Source: Flavobacteriaceae bacterium
GTDB lineage: Bacteria; Bacteroidota; Bacteroidia; Flavobacteriales; Flavobacteriaceae
DNA: 64,000 nucleotides
Assembly: GCA_016744415.1 (NCBI GenBank)
Contig: JADGEL010000002.1
Coordinates: 310,001-374,000, forward strand
Direction of reading: 5' to 3'
The position numbers and the translations under genes were made by a program. Below, one piece after another: positions 62,345 to 64,000 of this stretch; the first letter of the stretch is position 1, and every line of letters starts with the position of its first letter. Below the pieces are notes generated by a model. That model saw nothing but the letters and a program-made list of their open reading frames with translations. It made no database searches and had not been told where the DNA came from.

Positions 62345-64000
62345 ATGAAAAAAATTCTTCTCTTTATTTTATTGATAAGTCAAATAATCATTGGGCAAAC
62401 CATTGATTATAGTACAGAAGATTATTACTATATAAGAAGAACAAAGCATTTGAAAATTGCAATGGATAAAGAAAAAATATCTATTGAAAATGATGTTTTA
62501 GAGCAAACTAAATTTAATTCTTCTAATAAATTATTTTACGCGAACGAAAATATTTACACTGATAGTTTTACCGAAATTACAGATATTGAAGCATTTACTA
62601 TTATACCATCTACACATAAAAAAATGAAGGTTGATCATTTTGAAACGAAAGATCAAGTTGGTGGGAGTGTTTTTTATAGCGATAGTAAGGTCATCAATTT
62701 TGTTTTTCCTGCGGTGACCAAAGGTGCTGAAACTATACTAACTTATAAAGAGCATATTAACGAACCTCATTTTTCTAGTACTTTTGCTTTTGGCTCTGGC
62801 GTGCCAATACAAGAATCAGTGTATTCAGTTGAAGTTGACAACACAATCGAATTGGGTTTTTCTACTTTTAATTTTGATGGATTTGATATTAATTTTGAAA
62901 AAAAGGAAAATAGAAAAACAACAATTTACACCTGGAAAGCCAATGATGTAAAAGAATTTGAACAATCAAGTAATAGTTTGTCTATGCTTAAGTATTTACC
63001 GCATGTTATTATTTATATTAAGAGCTATGAGGTAAAAAATAAAAAATATCCTATTTACAATCATTTAGATGATTTGTATGCTTGGAATGCATCACTCAAC
63101 AAACAAATTGAAAAAAGCGACCTCTCTGAGGTTTATCAAATTGCTGAAGATTTAACAAAAAATGCCTTGACTGAAGGCGAAAAAACCAAAGCTATTTTTA
63201 ATTGGGTGCAAAAAAACATTAACTATGTTGCTTTTGAATATGGAATGGGAGGATTGATTCCGAGAGATGCAGCCAAAGTTTGCAATAAACGCTATGGCGA
63301 CTGCAAAGACATGGCAAATCTATTATATGAAATGTTAAACCATGTTGGTATTGATGCACACCACACATGGATTGGCTCTAGGAATAAGCCATACTCTCAT
63401 GCTGAGATTCCGACAGGAAAAGTTTATGACCACATGATTACTGCTGCTTTTATTAATGGTAATATTGTGTTTTTAGATGCTACAGATAATTATGTTCCCT
63501 ACGGAATGCCAAGTGCTTTTATCCAAGGAAAAGAAGGAATGGTTGGTATTTCGGATACTGAATATAAAATTGTAACCGTACCAGAACAAGTAAAAGAAAA
63601 AAACACCACATTCATTAAAACAACTATTACTTTGGATGAGGACATTTTAAAAGCATCCCAAAAAAGAACAATGAGAGGTTATGAAATGGTTGATTTTGTG
63701 TATGATGTTAAGTTTGCAAAAGACGACAAAACCGATGAGCAATACCTTAGTACAAAACTGGCTATTGGTAATAACAAAACAAAATATACCAATATAGATT
63801 TGGGTGATCTTACCGCGCACGATGCTTCTTACTCAATTTCTTATGATATAGAAATAAATAATTATATAAAGAAATTTGGTTCAAAAATATTTTTAAATTT
63901 GAATTTAGAAAAACCTCTTTCTAAAGATATTATTAAAATTGACACACAAATTTATGGTAAGGAAATTAATCATAAATACATTCGCAATTATGAAACTACA
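62345..64000 (+). CDS. DUF3857/transglutaminase-domain exported protein (cut by window edge)
   Basis: The first 552 residues are in the window. After the signal peptide (ILLFILLISQIIIGQ) comes a DUF3857-like beta-rich domain (about residues 40-255), then a transglutaminase-like domain with catalytic Cys in RYGDCKDMANLL (about residue 321), His in YDHMITAAF (about 364) and Asp in LDATDNYVP (about 379). Such proteins are periplasmic or surface-linked; their substrates are unknown. The downstream end is outside the window. Confidence 0.88.
   Translation, partial: MKKILLFILLISQIIIGQTIDYSTEDYYYIRRTKHLKIAMDKEKISIENDVLEQTKFNSSNKLFYANENIYTDSFTEITDIEAFTIIPSTHKKMKVDHFETKDQVGGSVFYSDSKVINFVFPAVTKGAETILTYKEHINEPHFSSTFAFGSGVPIQESVYSVEVDNTIELGFSTFNFDGFDINFEKKENRKTTIYTWKANDVKEFEQSSNSLSMLKYLPHVIIYIKSYEVKNKKYPIYNHLDDLYAWNASLNKQIEKSDLSEVYQIAEDLTKNALTEGEKTKAIFNWVQKNINYVAFEYGMGGLIPRDAAKVCNKRYGDCKDMANLLYEMLNHVGIDAHHTWIGSRNKPYSHAEIPTGKVYDHMITAAFINGNIVFLDATDNYVPYGMPSAFIQGKEGMVGISDTEYKIVTVPEQVKEKNTTFIKTTITLDEDILKASQKRTMRGYEMVDFVYDVKFAKDDKTDEQYLSTKLAIGNNKTKYTNIDLGDLTAHDASYSISYDIEINNYIKKFGSKIFLNLNLEKPLSKDIIKIDTQIYGKEINHKYIRNYETT

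Overview
The window is a low-GC chromosomal stretch from a member of the Bacteroidota, almost certainly a Flavobacteriaceae and probably marine. The evidence is the gene content (SusC-type plug domain, DUF2851, DUF5683, WbqC, fused alpha/beta E1 oxo-acid dehydrogenase, parA-parB-dapB-lepB order), short exported proteins whose signal peptides end in Ser/Ala/Gly-Gln, the near absence of Shine-Dalgarno sequences, and many Bacteroidota-type -7 boxes (TAnnTTTG). I see no rRNA genes, CRISPR array, prophage or intact insertion sequence.

Layout. 1-10.8 kb (minus strand) is the classic translation/transcription superoperon, read as tRNA-Thr(UGU), tRNA-Tyr, tRNA-Gly, tRNA-Thr(GGU), tuf, tRNA-Trp, secE, nusG, rplK, rplA, rplJ, rplL, rpoB and a truncated rpoC, with hairpins in several gene junctions. 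10.9-12.4 kb holds hpf, a XerC/D recombinase and rpsU; rpsU has an exceptionally strong Shine-Dalgarno sequence. 12.4-17.5 kb (minus) carries an acyl-CoA dehydrogenase, a helix-hairpin-helix protein, a Na+/alanine symporter and a PspC/potassium-channel pair. 17.6-25.2 kb (plus) holds two operons: a thiol/sulfur cluster (DUF6132, rhodanese, OsmC, small membrane protein) and an RND efflux system (TolC, adaptor, pump, PII-like protein, small membrane protein). Both are preceded by the same GTAAC-N4-GTTAC palindrome at the same distance from a TTTG box, so they are probably co-regulated. 25.4-27.7 kb is an ECF sigma-factor operon followed by a metallo-beta-lactamase-fold hydrolase.

27.7-29.4 kb is a small accessory islet between that hydrolase and uvrA. 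It holds two short membrane proteins between inverted ends, a 104-bp attC-like imperfect palindrome, and a HigB/HigA toxin-antitoxin module flanked by 25-bp direct repeats. 29.5-44.6 kb contains uvrA, a LOG-family protein, a zinc-ligand-less M1 peptidase-like protein with a predicted outer-membrane barrel, a fused E1 dehydrogenase, an S10 peptidase, an exported helical protein, DUF2851, a nitroreductase and a PepD dipeptidase. 44.8-50.0 kb is the parA-parB-DUF5683-dapB-lepB-wbqC run. 50.2-55.0 kb (minus) holds ettA and a MarR-controlled redox operon (DoxX, FMN reductase, MarR, PNPOx-like, pirin). 55.2-58.6 kb carries an acyl-CoA carboxylase beta subunit, an exported protein, a YebC regulator and a zinc-ribbon membrane protein. 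58.7-62.2 kb (minus) has a chimeric VWA protein that carries a SusC-type TonB plug, and a menE-like ligase interrupted in frame by REP-like repeats. The window ends inside a DUF3857/transglutaminase protein.

The most unusual items are the plug-VWA fusion, the cassette-like islet with its toxin-antitoxin module, the shared palindrome ahead of the thiol and efflux operons, the M1 pseudo-peptidase, the repeats inside menE, and the terminator/promoter overlaps near rpsU and the tRNA-tuf operon.
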